Positions 10,109 to 22,000 of a stretch of DNA of 64,000 bases are shown here, piece after piece. Location of the stretch: positions 1,916,001-1,980,000 of the forward strand of contig OY101120.1 in the NCBI GenBank assembly GCA_956465555.1. Direction: 5' to 3'. Under the pieces are notes generated by a model. The model did no database searches and was not told the DNA's origin. It saw only the letters and a list, made by a program, of their open reading frames with translations. This stretch comes from Nitzschia sp. pyKryTriq1 (taxonomy: Eukaryota > Bacillariophyta > Bacillariophyceae > Bacillariales > Bacillariaceae). The first letter of the stretch is position 1. Each line of letters starts with the position of its first letter. Both the position numbers and the translations under genes were made by a program.

Positions 10109-11791
10109 TCAAGGCGACGACGGGACGGTGAGGACGCTCGTTCCTGTCACAAGCTCCAGATTCGAGCCTGTAACAGCCTTCAATGCGTTTGTATACATTT
10201 GCTGTGCTTGGAATGGCGCCTTCACAAGCTCTAGAGCACCCACGGTGCTGTCTGGTACGGTGGTGAAACTGATGGTGATTTCAAAGAGAACTTTACGAGT
10301 AAGATCAGAAGGCTTTGAAAAAGTAATATTTTCATCAATCTCAATGAAAAGCTCAAGAAGATCGTCATCATATTCTTTTTTCAGGTACTGGTCCATGTAG
10401 GCAAGAGTAGTTTGTAGCCATCTCTCCGAAAGTTCGTCAGGAATGGGGGAAGTACTGAAAGCAAGGTCGACTGAAACTCCCTTGAAGGTTTCTTTTATGT
10501 CCCTAGGCGCAGTGGGACCAGCAGTGGGACCACTAGTGGGTCCAGCAGTCGGGGAACCTGTCTCTGCCACAGGGATGTCGTCTCCCAACAATGGTGAGCT
10601 CGCCGACACCAGATCCAGATTCGTGCCTGTAACATTGTTCAATTTTCTCACATACGAAGCACGTCCTTCGGGCGTAAAGAACGGTGCTGCCACCAGGTTT
10701 TTTGGCAAGTCTTTGCTGTCTTTGTCTCTTGTCTCGACACTGATGAAGAGGTCAAACACATTCATCACCATGTCATCCTGGGATACACTGTTCGGTTTTA
10801 CATTCGTAATCTCAATATCAACGCTAAAAACTTCGAATTCTCTGAGCAGGAACTCTTTCATATAATTCACGGTGGCATCTCGCCACAACACTTCAGTTTC
10901 GTTTGTGAGAGTGCTGATACCAAATAGATTCAAGAATACTCCAGGGCAGGACGAAGTGATTGTGACAAGGGGATTGGAGGGCATCAAACTGACCGAAGGC
11001 GCATTACTGGGTCGTGGCGATTCCGATGGCTCCGGAGTCTTCGTTGGGCTTGCACTTGGCTCCGGGCTCAAACTAGGAGAGATGGATGGACGCGGCGATA
11101 CAGAGGGCTTGGGGCTGGTGCTTGGAGCACTGCTTGGCTTGGGGGAAACGGTTGGTCCAGGACTCGGTTCACTCGAGATCGAGGGCTCGAGTGAAACGCT
11201 CGGCCCATCGCTTGGTGCAACGGATGCGCTAGGTCCTTGACTCGGCTCTCTTGAAACCGAAGGAGCCTCACTGATAGTAGGTCCTTCACTAGGATGGGAG
11301 CTTTGAGAAGGGCTTTCGCTCAGCGAAGGTTCTTCGCTCGGCGCGAGACTGAAGCTTGGACTTGTACTGGGTTCTACCGAGACGGAAGGCTGATACGACA
11401 GCGTCGGCGTAGGACTTGGCATACTACTCTTGGTCGGGTGGGCACTTGGGGCGGGAGAGATTGAGGGGCTCAGGGTCGGCACCACGGAGGGGTGTGTCGA
11501 GGGATAGGCACTGGGCTCACTAGACGTGGTTGGCTTGACTGATGGGGACGCCGAAGGTAAAGACGTGGGAGCCTCCGAGGGATGTTCTGTAGGGTGGAGG
11601 GTTGGCTTTGGTGGTGGCAGGTAGGGCATGGTAGGATACGGCGTCGGTGGAGGTGGCCCCCCATAGGGCATGGTAGGATACGGTGTCGGCGCTGGGACGT
11701 ACCCGTTGGCCATGGTAGGCGCTGGGATGCTACGAACGACGCCGACCAAAACAACAAAGCATGACAGTCGAACGAATGATTTCAGCACCAT
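10109..11791 (-). CDS. Secreted Pro/Ser-repeat protein with two related C-terminal domains (paralogue A), 560 aa
   Basis: A signal peptide of about 21 residues is followed by a Tyr/Pro-rich stretch (PTPYPTMPY motifs) and then about 210 residues of degenerate PS-x-x-PS repeats with acidic, basic and Ser positions alternating. The C-terminal half carries two related globular domains of about 120 residues, at about 280-410 and 435-555. Each has a long first helix around W-x-x-T/A-x-x-Y-M, a strand with I-E-I, an F-x-I-S strand and a final segment with V-T-G-(S/T)-N-L-x-L-V. I do not recognise this domain; it occurs also in the genes at 12520 and 34655. Location at the cell surface or wall is likely from the signal peptide and repeats. 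The repeat block is nearly identical in DNA to that of the neighbouring gene, but the domains are clearly diverged. Confidence 0.75.
   Translation of the reverse strand: MVLKSFVRLSCFVVLVGVVRSIPAPTMANGYVPAPTPYPTMPYGGPPPPTPYPTMPYLPPPKPTLHPTEHPSEAPTSLPSASPSVKPTTSSEPSAYPSTHPSVVPTLSPSISPAPSAHPTKSSMPSPTPTLSYQPSVSVEPSTSPSFSLAPSEEPSLSESPSQSSHPSEGPTISEAPSVSREPSQGPSASVAPSDGPSVSLEPSISSEPSPGPTVSPKPSSAPSTSPKPSVSPRPSISPSLSPEPSASPTKTPEPSESPRPSNAPSVSLMPSNPLVTITSSCPGVFLNLFGISTLTNETEVLWRDATVNYMKEFLLREFEVFSVDIEITNVKPNSVSQDDMVMNVFDLFISVETRDKDSKDLPKNLVAAPFFTPEGRASYVRKLNNVTGTNLDLVSASSPLLGDDIPVAETGSPTAGPTSGPTAGPTAPRDIKETFKGVSVDLAFSTSPIPDELSERWLQTTLAYMDQYLKKEYDDDLLELFIEIDENITFSKPSDLTRKVLFEITISFTTVPDSTVGALELVKAPFQAQQMYTNALKAVTGSNLELVTGTSVLTVPSSP
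11004..11702 (-). repeat. Arm A of a ~0.66-kb near-identical inverted repeat inside coding sequence
   Basis: Read on the minus strand, this segment matches 12947-13604 with only a handful of differences, including synonymous sites. I noted two adjacent changes that turn Val into Gly and one silent change. Arm A is about 40 bp longer because a PTPYPTMPY unit is duplicated near 11640-11680. Identity stops abruptly at 11004 where the Pro/Ser repeats end. Confidence 0.85.
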
Positions 11792-12519
11792 TTTGAACTG
11801 TTTTCACTTTCTTGTTATTACCTCGTCAATCGAATTGACCAGTATAGAAAAGGATTCAGAGGCAAGTGTTGTATTGTATTGTTGGTGATGGTGATGTGTC
11901 TCGCTTGCCAATTTCCAAAAGAAAATGTTGAATGTTTAGCGATGAGCGATGCTTCATTTTTTGTGGACGTCGGATCGCTCTCACGAATGTTTCTCTCGGT
12001 ACCGGTACGCGCGCTCGGCATGACGGGTTATTTATCGGTTGTCACACAACGCGCCGGACGAGCAAGAAAATTGTATGTATGTGGTTGACTTCTTATTGTG
12101 TGTGCGTGTCACATATGCTCATACTTACATGTGCTTACTTAGGGTTCATCGGCGTTGATTCTACGTATGCAATATCCATGTATGAATATTCAACAGGATA
12201 AATTTCATGTATACAAAGCTCTAGATCGAAAGACTTATCGCCATAACGTTAGATTTTTTTGGTACCATCGCCAATTCGCTCACATTTTCTTGGCAGGAGA
12301 GCGATAATTTCGATCGGGTTAAAAGCATACACGCACAGGTTCAACTTGCTCACACCATCCCTACCGTACCTCATCTTCGTGGGTTTTTGAGTACCATACA
12401 ATACAAGTAGTGACCAACATCACCATCCTCCTGTCTGTTTTGTACCATACATTCATCTGCCTCACTTCTACACGATTACATTTTGACGAGGTTCACAAAG
12501 AAAGTAACTGGCGCTCAAA
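11792..12519. promoter_or_regulatory. Shared divergent promoter region of two Pro/Ser-repeat genes
   Basis: This 728-bp interval lies between the start codons of the paralogue pair and must hold both promoters. No TATA box is clear. Words such as GGTACCGGTACGCG near 11998 are self-complementary. Unlike the coding arms, the two flanks are not mirror images, so the pair is not one large intact palindrome. Confidence 0.4.
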
Positions 12520-14121
12520 ATGGTCCTAACACTCCACCTCGCTCGAGTTGGATGTCTTCTTCTTTTGATCGGCGCCATTGAAGGCATCGGTCTCAGAAAA
12601 ACATCAAGCGAAGAGAAAGCAAAAGACCGTCGAGGACGATCGTTGCTTTCTTTTGGAGATTATGGTGACTTCTGGCAGCCTACTGCTCCAACTGGGGATA
12701 TGAGTATGCCCTATGGTCCACCGGCGACGACTCCGAAACCAAGCATGGGATACTCACCCACTCCAGGTCCAACTATGCCCTACGTCCCACCTACCCCAGG
12801 TCCAACTATGTCCTACGTCCCACCTACCCCAGGTCCGACTATGCCCTACATCCCTGAGACACCACCACCGACCCCAAGGCCGACCACAACACCCACTGTA
12901 TCGTATGTCCCACCCCCGCCGCCACCGACACCAAAGCCTACTATGGCTTACGTCCCAGCGCCAACACCGTATCCTACCATGCCCTACCTGCCACCACCAA
13001 AGCCAACCCTCCACCCTACAGAACATCCCTCGGAGGCTCCCACGTCTTTACCTTCGGCGTCCCCATCAGGGAAGCCAACCACGTCTAGTGAGCCCAGTGC
13101 CTATCCCTCGACGCACCCCTCCGTGGTGCCGACCCTGAGCCCCTCAATCTCTCCCGCCCCAAGTGCCCACCCGACCAAGAGTAGTATGCCAAGTCCTACG
13201 CCGACGCTGTCGTATCAGCCTTCCGTCTCGGTAGAACCCAGTACAAGTCCAAGCTTCAGTCTCGCGCCGAGCGAAGAACCTTCGCTGAGCGAAAGCCCTT
13301 CTCAAAGCTCCCATCCTAGTGAAGGACCTACTATCAGTGAGGCTCCTTCGGTTTCAAGAGAGCCGAGTCAAGGACCTAGCGCATCCGTTGCACCAAGCGA
13401 TGGGCCGAGCGTTTCACTCGAGCCCTCGATCTCGAGTGAACCGAGTCCTGGACCAACCGTTTCCCCCAAGCCAAGCAGTGCTCCAAGCACCAGCCCCAAG
13501 CCCTCTGTATCGCCGCGTCCATCCATCTCTCCTAGTTTGAGCCCGGAGCCAAGTGCAAGCCCAACGAAGACTCCGGAGCCATCGGAATCGCCACGACCCA
13601 GTAACGCACCGTCGGTCACTGCCATGCCCTCTGATCCCATCGAGTCCATAAGTAAGCCCTTTCCCGCCGTATTCCTTAATCTGTTTGGTATCATCGCTCT
13701 TTCACCCGAAAATCTGGAGCGGTGGCGCGTTGTTACTGTGAAGTACATGGAAGACTTTCTGGATAAACAATTCACCGACGATGAAGTTCTTAGCGTTGAT
13801 ATTGCGATTACGAATATAACAATGAATGGGCTACCACCAGATGACATGGTGATGAATGTGTTTGACCTCTCGATCAGCTACAAGACCAGAAAGGGTAGTG
13901 GCATATTGGCCGCAGACCTTGTGGCGGCACCGTTTTTTACAAGCGAAAGACGTGCCTCGTATGTGAGAAAATTGAATAATGTTACAGGCACGAATCTGGA
14001 AGATGTGACGGCGAGCTCGCCATTGTTGGGAGCCGGTATCCCTGTGGCAGAGACAGATTCCCCGACTTCCGGACCCACTTCCGGACCTACTGCTGGACCA
14101 ACTGCTGGACCCACCAACTAG
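12520..14121 (+). CDS. Secreted Pro/Ser-repeat protein with one C-terminal domain (paralogue B), 533 aa
   Basis: A signal peptide of about 22 residues (ending near IEGIG) precedes a basic stretch and a block of PTPGPTMPYVP-type repeats. Then come about 215 residues of PS-x-x-PS repeats almost identical to paralogue A and one globular domain (about 380-505). The domain keeps the A hallmarks (VFLNLFGI, VKYMEDFL, DDMVMNVFDL, AAPFFTSE, SYVRKLNNVTGTNL). The protein then ends in GPT repeats just where paralogue A continues into its second domain, so B has lost that domain or A gained it. The first 130 residues differ from A. Likely cell-surface or wall protein; function not known. Confidence 0.75.
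   Translation: MVLTLHLARVGCLLLLIGAIEGIGLRKTSSEEKAKDRRGRSLLSFGDYGDFWQPTAPTGDMSMPYGPPATTPKPSMGYSPTPGPTMPYVPPTPGPTMSYVPPTPGPTMPYIPETPPPTPRPTTTPTVSYVPPPPPPTPKPTMAYVPAPTPYPTMPYLPPPKPTLHPTEHPSEAPTSLPSASPSGKPTTSSEPSAYPSTHPSVVPTLSPSISPAPSAHPTKSSMPSPTPTLSYQPSVSVEPSTSPSFSLAPSEEPSLSESPSQSSHPSEGPTISEAPSVSREPSQGPSASVAPSDGPSVSLEPSISSEPSPGPTVSPKPSSAPSTSPKPSVSPRPSISPSLSPEPSASPTKTPEPSESPRPSNAPSVTAMPSDPIESISKPFPAVFLNLFGIIALSPENLERWRVVTVKYMEDFLDKQFTDDEVLSVDIAITNITMNGLPPDDMVMNVFDLSISYKTRKGSGILAADLVAAPFFTSERRASYVRKLNNVTGTNLEDVTASSPLLGAGIPVAETDSPTSGPTSGPTAGPTAGPTN
12947..13604 (+). repeat. Arm B of the near-identical inverted repeat
   Basis: This is the plus-strand partner of 11004-11702. It begins at TACGTCCCAGCGCC and ends at CGACCCAGTAA. 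Immediately beyond 13604 the two genes diverge at silent and replacement sites. Confidence 0.85.
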
Positions 14122-14539
14122 AGTAGGAATGCTGTCCGTACAACACGTCCATACCAAATCTTTGCTTTTGTGCTCAAATGTACTCTTATGACACAACCCA
14201 GCGCCAGTTTCATCTGTGCGTTGTTCACAGGTTGCACACCTTTCCTAATTTCTATAGTCAGAGTGGCACTCAATATTTTGCTTGAATGCTCGTTCTGAAA
14301 CTTTGTTTATCGTTTTTTTGTCAGCCGATGGAAGGATGGACAACAGATTAATATACAAATAGATGTATGTACTTATTTTATTCAATTGAAAAAGTCTTCT
14401 ATTTCTGCTACTGCATAAATGTATGTACTGGTACCGGTTGCGGTTTCCTCCAAGTCTATCAATACTGATGTTTGTAAGGGGTGAGTGTTCGTACGAACTG
14501 ACTGAGTTGCACAACATCATACCTGAAGTGAATCATCAA
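14122..14539. other. Tail-to-tail intergenic interval
   Basis: This 418-bp AT-rich interval lies between the stops of paralogue B and the GlnRS gene. It includes ATACAAATAGATGTATGTAC near 14353 and GGTACCGG near 14440. I see no gene. Confidence 0.4.
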
Positions 14540-17182
14540 TTACCCGATAGCAACATTTCTTAGAGTTTCGGTCTTCACAGGCCCAGCAGATGTCATCAGT
14601 CTCGACACCATTTCACCATCTGTCCAGGTAGCTTCACCGACATCATTTGCTGTCAGGGCCGCTTTCACCCGCTCAAAGACTTTAATAGCTCCTTTGCTCT
14701 TCATCAGAGCATCTGGTTCGTTTGGTTCCTTTCCTTCAATGTAAAGTAGTTCACCGTTCGGCACTTCCGGGGGTACAGAAAGGAGTTCGACCTTTTCATC
14801 GCCCTCATTGCCGCTTGACGCTGCCAGCAATATTGCAGTACTTTCAATTCCACGCATTTTCGCAGGCTTCAAATTGGTTACAGCTACAATCTTCTTTCCA
14901 GTTAGCTGCTCGAACGGGATTTTCCCGGCGAGTCCAGCAACAACAGTTCGGGGCAGGCTCTTTCCGCCATCGTCGAGATCTCCACAATCTACCGTGCATA
15001 CCAGAAGACTATCAGCCTCAGGGTGAGGTTGAACTTCGAGAAGAGTTGCTGCCCGAAAAGCAACCCTGCGAACATCATCAACAACTCCACTGTTGCCACC
15101 ACTCGGCTGACTTATTTCAGTTCCTCCACTTCTCCCTCGCGAACGAGTAATTTGTTCATCCGCTGGTTTGCCACCCCAAGTATCGCGAAGCGTGGCAACT
15201 CTATTGAATATTATGTTGTCTTTTCCTGTCGTATCTTTATCCAACGCAAAATAGCCACTTCGCTCAAATTGGTAGGCCAAACCAGAGGGATATTCGCGTC
15301 TCCCTTCAGTAGCAAGGGTTTTCCGGATACTTTCAAGCTTGTTTGCGACATCTTGCGCAACGCTGGGTTCCACCACGACATTTTTCAGCTCGGTAAACGA
15401 CCGTGGGTTCAAATCCTGCAAGTAGTCGCCACTGTCCTTACCCGGTTCTTCTGTCGAGAACAAACGATCGTACTCGTTTATTGTACAGCGAATCCCCGTA
15501 GAAGCCTCTACCCAATGAATTATCCCTTGAACACGTTTCATCCCCTCAGGCGTGACACCAGCTCGAGTATCAGGGATATGTGAGCATTTCAGCTCGATTG
15601 GTTCTCTCGTGGAGGGGTCACGGATGATTTCGTCACACTGGATCACGTAGGCATAACGAAGTCTAACATTGTCATTTGGCAACAGTCTCTTGTAGCCCTT
15701 GGGGACCTTTCCACCGTTTGCTTCTCCTTCAGGACCTTCTAAATCGAAGAAATCGGTGCGTTCAATGAAGACTTCCTTTCCAAAAGGAATAATTCGAGCA
15801 CCCATTTCTGCAATCTTTGGATGTCTTGGCACGCTGAATTCCTCAATTCCTTTCTCCCAGTTTGTGATCGTAACTTTCAGTGGCTCGAGAACGCAAAACG
15901 CTCGAGAGCACTTATCATCCATTTCCAATCGCACGCAATCCTCCAATGCTGAAAAGGCAATGTTGGAGTCTGCCTTGGAAATACCGACTCTCTCGCAAAA
16001 GAGCCGCAGAGCCGCCGGCGGTACACCACGTCGTCTCATTCCGGATAGCGTGGGCATCCTGGGATCGTCCCACCCGTTCACATATTTTTGTTCCACCAAC
16101 TGGATTAATTTCCGCTTACTCAGAACAGTGCTTTGAATATTCAGGCGACTGAACTCAATTTGACGTGGCTGCGCCGAGATTATACCAGATGAAAGAAGTT
16201 TTTCAATCGTCCAATCATAAAATGGGCGGTGATCCTCAAATTCCAGTGTACATAATGAGTGAGTTATTCCCTCCAAGGCGTCTGATATAGGATGACTAAA
16301 ATCGTACATTGGGTAGATGCACCAAGTATCACCAGTCTCCTGGTGTGACTCGTGTTTGATCCGGTACAGAGTTGGATCTCGTAGGTTGATATTTGGCGAT
16401 GCCATGTCAATCTTGGCTCGAAGAACGTGCTCTCCTTCGGCGCACTTGCCATCCCTCATCTACGGAAAGTATCGTTAGTATTTGCTGTGCCAATTGAGGG
16501 GACAAGTCAGTTTGACCTTGCGAAATCTTACCTCGCGAAACAACTTCAAATTTTCTTCGACGCTCCGATCACGGAAAGGACTGTTCTTTCCTGGTTCTGT
16601 GAGGGTTCCACGGTACTCCCTCATTTCTTCTGCTGACAGAGAATCCACATACGCGTCGCCTTGTTCAATCAAATATTCTGCACTTGCGTAGATTTCATCA
16701 AAGTAACCAGATGTCTTTCGCACGCTTCCATCCCACGGATCTTTGCCTTCGTACAGACCGGATTGAATCCACCGCACATCCTCCAGAATAGACTCGACGT
16801 ACTCTTCGTCCTCTTTGCTCGGATTTGTATCGTCCATTCGCATGTTGCAGCTTCCACCAAACATACGAGCGACTTCGAAATTGAAGGACACCGCCTTTGC
16901 GTGGCCGAGGTGCAGATAACCATTTGGCTCTGGCGGGAACCGTGTCCTGACAGGTGGGGCGAGGACTTGCACATTGTTATTATTTTTTGATGATTCTGCC
17001 GTCTTTCCATCTTCTGCTGCTTCAATAGTTGGAGTTATCCCTGTGTCCTCTTGAATGATCTTTGTGATGAAATTAGGGGCATATGCGAAACCACTGGCTG
17101 TGAACCGATTGTTGCAAGCACACGCTGTCAAGCCCAGCAGCAGCAGAAGAAAAAAATCCCATCGTCCCACGCGGATCTTCAT
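14540..17182 (-). CDS. Plastid-targeted glutaminyl-tRNA synthetase with C-terminal EMAPII-type tRNA-binding domain, 856 aa
   Basis: Two exons on the minus strand, 17182-16532 and 16459-14540. The 72-bp intron (16460-16531) has donor GTAAGA, branch site TACTAAC and acceptor CGTAG; splicing gives [20 protein letters not shown]. The N-terminus is a signal peptide with an ASAFAP-like site, TASGFAYAP, predicting plastid import. Class Ib features specific to GlnRS follow: [14 protein letters not shown] (HIGH motif near residue 91), [18 protein letters not shown] and VLSKRKL (KMSKS equivalent near 329). The anticodon-binding beta-barrels follow. From about residue 685 to the end there is an EMAPII/Arc1p/Trbp111-like OB-fold with [26 protein letters not shown] and an LLYIEG-like segment. 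That domain binds tRNA non-specifically in MetRS and TyrRS; on a GlnRS it is unusual. Dual targeting from a second start is possible. Confidence 0.9.
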
Positions 17183-19052
17183 CTTGGTCGTTTGGTCAAG
17201 TCAAGAAGTGGTGTCTTGTGTCCCGCCGCCACTTTTGGCAGGTAGCCAGTCAGTCTACTCTGCTCTAGAGAGGATTGCGATACAGCGCCAGAATAGGAAT
17301 TGCTTCTTGGGGGTTCTTTCCAAGAGTGATCGTGTATCTGGTCGGTGTGGATCGGGTGAGATGATGGGTGTGATGGGCTTTCGCATATTGTTGTGACGAT
17401 CGATGATCGGCAATGATGAGTCGTCGTCGTCGTCGTCGTCGTCACCACCATGCTTTCACCTTCTACCTTCCACCTCAAACCTCAACACCACCGCGTGTGC
17501 GTTTTTCATCGGCTTTTTGTGATTGATTTTGACCCAAGACAGGGTGCGAACGAACCCCGGGCGTAATAAACCTGGTACTGTACTTGTACCAGGTACCTGG
17601 TACTGTACTACCGTACCAGGCACAGTACTGGTACCAGGGTAGTGCGGTACCGTACCGGTAGGGTACTGTACCTGTAGCACCGCGCGCTCGGCGGGGCGCT
17701 CGAGCAGCGCGTACGTACGTACGTAGTGCGTACGAAGTATAGACCACAGGGGCTATAATAATTAGCCCCTGGTATAGACTTATAAAAAAAACGTGTCATG
17801 GACAGACGAAATGCGAATACATACTACTCTAGAGTAGAGTGAATGAAGTTCACCATCGCCTTTCGCGCCGGTGTGGTTATCGTCAGCTGGCATGCAGGAG
17901 GGCACCTGTCTACTACTACTGGTAGTCTCTACAAGGAGTAGAGAGCTACCGGCTACCGGCAGAGAGCTAGACTATGCTATGCTAGTATGCTATGCGGCTA
18001 AGGATTAGCTAGTAGTAATTTGCCTCAGGAAGAAGAATAGCCTTTCCTCGAGCAGAGGAGGATATAAGATGATCATAAAAAGCCAAGTACTAGTACTAGT
18101 ACTAGTAGTAGCATTGGCATCAGAGGAGAGGTGAGGACAACCCTCATTGTCCTCGTCTCCTCTAGTAAAACATTTCTTCTTGATGATGATCATGGCTCTG
18201 GCAGTAGCTTCTTGTTTCTGGATGGAGAAAACTGATTATGTCATTTGGTCGCTCTTGTTCTTCTTGTTGTTGGGGGAAATTCCCTTTGCTCCTCCTCGTC
18301 CTCCACAGCAACAGCAATTATCAATGAAAAGAATCATATACTCATTTTAGAACAATACAGATTGTTTGTACGAAGCAGCAGACGACTACTATTAGTAGCT
18401 ATGACTTTTGCTACTATCATGGTAGTACTTGGAGGAGTACCAAATGCAAAAGTCCTTGCTATAGTCTGTACTTGCTAAGAATCAGTCCACATACAGCACC
18501 GGTACGGTAGCCAAGCCGCCCCGACACTACCGGTACGAGTACTGTACTCACACAAGCATGAGCGCCCCCGGCGCGGCGCCGTCGCTCGTTGCTCAACGCT
18601 GAGATGAGAGCGAGCGTCGTTTTTACTCCCGTCGTACTAAGACCGGCGTAAAAACCAAACGCATGCTTTCGCGCGCCTCGCTTCGCACAGACAACGGTGC
18701 CAGCCAGCAGAGCGTTGTGCGAGGATCATTGCGCGGCAAAACAAACTTCCACTTCTTGCCTGCAATAGTTTTTATTGATACCATACTGACAAAAGACGTC
18801 GAGCAAAGACAAAGGAAAGACCGAAAGGGAGACAACTTCCATTGCAGTATCAGCTCGTGTCTACTCTTGGCTCCTCCCCGTTGCAATTGTTGAACACAAC
18901 ATTTTGTATACGTAAAAATCCAGGCTTGGGAGTGCTGGTTTGCGCGATCGGTCTGTCAGCCGTGGTTTTGTAGTTGCCCGAGGGATTGGCGACAGGTACC
19001 GGTACGATATTATCTAGCCAACTATACATTTCTAACTCTTCAACAGCCGGTA
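17183..19052. other. Divergent 1.87-kb gene-poor interval
   Basis: This interval contains the promoters of the GlnRS and HDAC genes and much simple sequence: CGT repeats near 17424-17442, GTACCAGG palindromes (17570-17690), a CTAGTACTAGTACTAGTACTAG run near 18088-18109 and GC-rich sequence around 18560-18620. A 55-codon ATG frame at 18183-18350 has a hydrophobic segment, but I see no further support for it. Confidence 0.4.
17570..17690. repeat. Cluster of GTACC/GGTAC self-complementary words
   Basis: About 120 bp consist largely of overlapping CCTGGTAC, GTACCAGG, GGTACC and TACCGGTA words. Each is palindromic or pairs with a neighbour, so long imperfect hairpins could form. No gene overlaps it. 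Confidence 0.6.
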
Positions 19053-22000
19053 ATGGATCTTCAGACAATGAATGGATGTGCACCCGGAAACGACGAAATT
19101 CAAAATGGCTCTAAAGATTTTGTCCCAGACGGCGCCCAACCTACCAGTTTGTCCCTTGTCAGCACTGGTGGTGCTAAACAAAGCCCAGACGACACGGGCA
19201 AACGAAAGCCCAACGAAACAACAATCGATTCGTCCGAAAAAGTCACGAGTAGTAGTCATAAGAGAGCTAAACGCACAGATCATATGGACTCGATTGCAAC
19301 CGTTGGAAAGCAAGCTCCTCCAAGTCCTCGCCGAACCCACATGGACGAACAAGAACAAGGGCCCGAAACTCCGCCAAAGGACCATGCAAACAAAGCAACA
19401 ACTCCATCAGAGGTAGTGATCAGTCAGTTTGTAGACCTTATCCCTTTACCTGACAAGGTCACACCGCTGCCTCAGCTTACCAACGCCGAAAGAAAAGAAT
19501 TGGAAAGATATCTCGATTTCAGCAGAGATGAAACATGGCGCGAAGACTGGATGGGCAACCTTTGTTTTGGAGACAAGGACATATATAACCCTGATGGGAA
19601 ATCACGCGATCGATCTAAAAAGGCGCTGTTTCACTGGGCGACGAAAGGAAAAGTCAGTAGGAAGCTTCTGAACAACCTTGTTCGCTATGTGTACAACTCG
19701 AAGGAAATCCCCACACGAGCCAAGAACATCTTGGCTAGCGCTGATCCAAAGTCGATCAGCAGTGTTCAAGAAGCGGTACGTCGTGTCTCCTACGATCCTA
19801 TCGTGCTGCAGAATGACGGGTGGACAACCACCAAGTCGAAGGAACCGATTGGGGCATCTGGGGGGCCATATCGAATTGGAGAACGAGTATTTTGGCAAGG
19901 TTCTGAAGGTGTCGTCATAGCTTACGTGCATGATCACGACATTGGTGATCTTTGGAAAGCAATGTGGCTGGAAGAGCTGGATACTTTTGATTTGGAGGTG
20001 GAAGAATTAGAAGACGCAAAAAGAAGATTTGAACGGAAGATGAAACAGAAGGAGCAGCAGGCTACCAAAACGTCAGGACCTGTCGCTGCTTCTAAGCAAG
20101 ATCCATCGTCTGAAAGGAGGTCGGGTAGAAAGTCATCTGCTGATTTTGATGTCGAGGGGATAGAACATGGCATCATTCTTGCCGTATCCTATGGCCGAGG
20201 TGCACGACCTGGTGTCTTCTGGCCAGCCAGAGTTATGCACTTCTCGGAATTGCAGACTGCCGGGGGCCCAAAACGCTTGACGACGAAACAGAAAGTTGAT
20301 GTTGTCTTCCTAGCACCGTATTGGAATACAGCTGCCACTAGTGGTAACAACAGGAATAGGATAGAACCTTTTACGGGTTCCCTCGAGCGCCACGGGAGTT
20401 CGATTTTCAGTTCCGGTTCTTTGTTTGAGATTGAAAACATCGACGCATCACCAGAATCAATTCAACCGTACCTCTATGATCCTGATCGGGGTTTGGACAT
20501 GGATGAATTGAGCACATCCTTCAGATTTGCTGGCCTTCCGAAAGCTGCATTTTCACGATTTGTTGAAAGTCACCGCCTTGCGCTTGCGTTGAAAACATAC
20601 TCCAAGAATGTCATGCACTCTACTGCAGCGAGTGAAATCGAGAAGACCACAGCAAGCTTGTTCGAAGCCCATCCATTGGCCGGGCAAACAGCAAAATTCC
20701 CTGAGGCGGTTTTGCACCTCCCATTTCAATTCATCCTTTCACAACTTCCTCCCGTTGACGATGGAGACACGCAGACTTCATTCAACGAAACGAGTAGCGA
20801 AGAACCAGCGCTACAATTGGGTGTCATACTTGAGGCAATGAAGCCACCGATGTGCTGGGGACAGGGCGATAATGTGACCTTGCATTTGAATTCGGGGTCG
20901 CCTGAATCAGTTGCGCTTTCGAAACCGTTTGCATCACCATCAGCTGCACCATTAAGCTTCGGCAACATTACTGAAAACGGATCGATCTCGGTCGATCGCT
21001 TTTTGGCAGGTCTCAAGTCACTTTCCGACGTTTTTACCAAAGAGAACGAATCAATGAGCACTCTTTTGATCCAAAACTTGAGCCAATTACTGAGCAAGGT
21101 CCCAGCCGAGTCTGATCATATGGCAGCACTTTCAGCAGACGAGAAGAAGGCTCAATTGAAAGCCCTAGTGAAATTGTGGATTGTTGTAAAGGTACGATGA
21201 AATATGTTGGCTGGGCATCAATTCGTTTTTCCTCGCTGATTTCTAAAACGTGTTTAGACGCATGGGGAGGAATTGATTTTCTCGTATAACGAAAACGGAG
21301 CACCAACTTGCTTGTTGGACTGGCGTCGTGCCTGTGAGCGTATCTACAAACACATAACAATCGCTTTCAGCAGCGAAGGTTTTGGCAATGGCCTGTCATG
21401 GGTTGTATCAGATTCGCGTTGTAATTTACACCTCACGTCCAATGAATGCTTCGAGCGCGCAGTACGTCTCCCTGCGGCCATGAAGGCCGCGAAGTCAGTA
21501 GCAGCTGAGAAAGGAGACAGACTAAAGATCATGGATACTGTTGCGAAGAAATATCTTGAAATGGCCGAAAAAGAAGTGGTGAGGAGGGCACATAGCAAGA
21601 CTTATTTGCGACGCATGAAAAAGAAGTGCCAGTCAGTAGAGACCGAAGGAGAGATTGTCGCTCTTACGGCCGACAGCGACAACAATGGTGGAGAAGATAC
21701 AAGTGAGTTGACTGATGGTATGTTATGATCCTTGTTTCCTTTATCAGCCTCTATACTAACGTGGTTCGATTGAGCAGCGGGTACCAGAGGCTCGTGGACG
21801 GCTGCTATCGCTGCCGTTGCGGCATCGGTCCAAGCAGTGGATATGGTTATGAACGGAGAATGTGTGAATGTATTTTGTCTAACTCGCCCCCCGGGACACC
21901 ACGCGGGACGAGAACTGCACGCCATGAAGGCAGTATCAAATGGGTTCTGTCTGCTCAATAGCGCCGCATGCGCTGCCCTATATGCAACAGCACCTGTCTC

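Noticed and set aside
15405-15425. TGGGTTCAAATCCTGC resembling a tRNA B box
   Set aside because: It lies inside the coding sequence of GlnRS and there is no A box or foldable arm.
18183-18350. 55-codon ATG frame with a hydrophobic segment
   Set aside because: No second evidence, low-complexity flanks, no homology I recognise.
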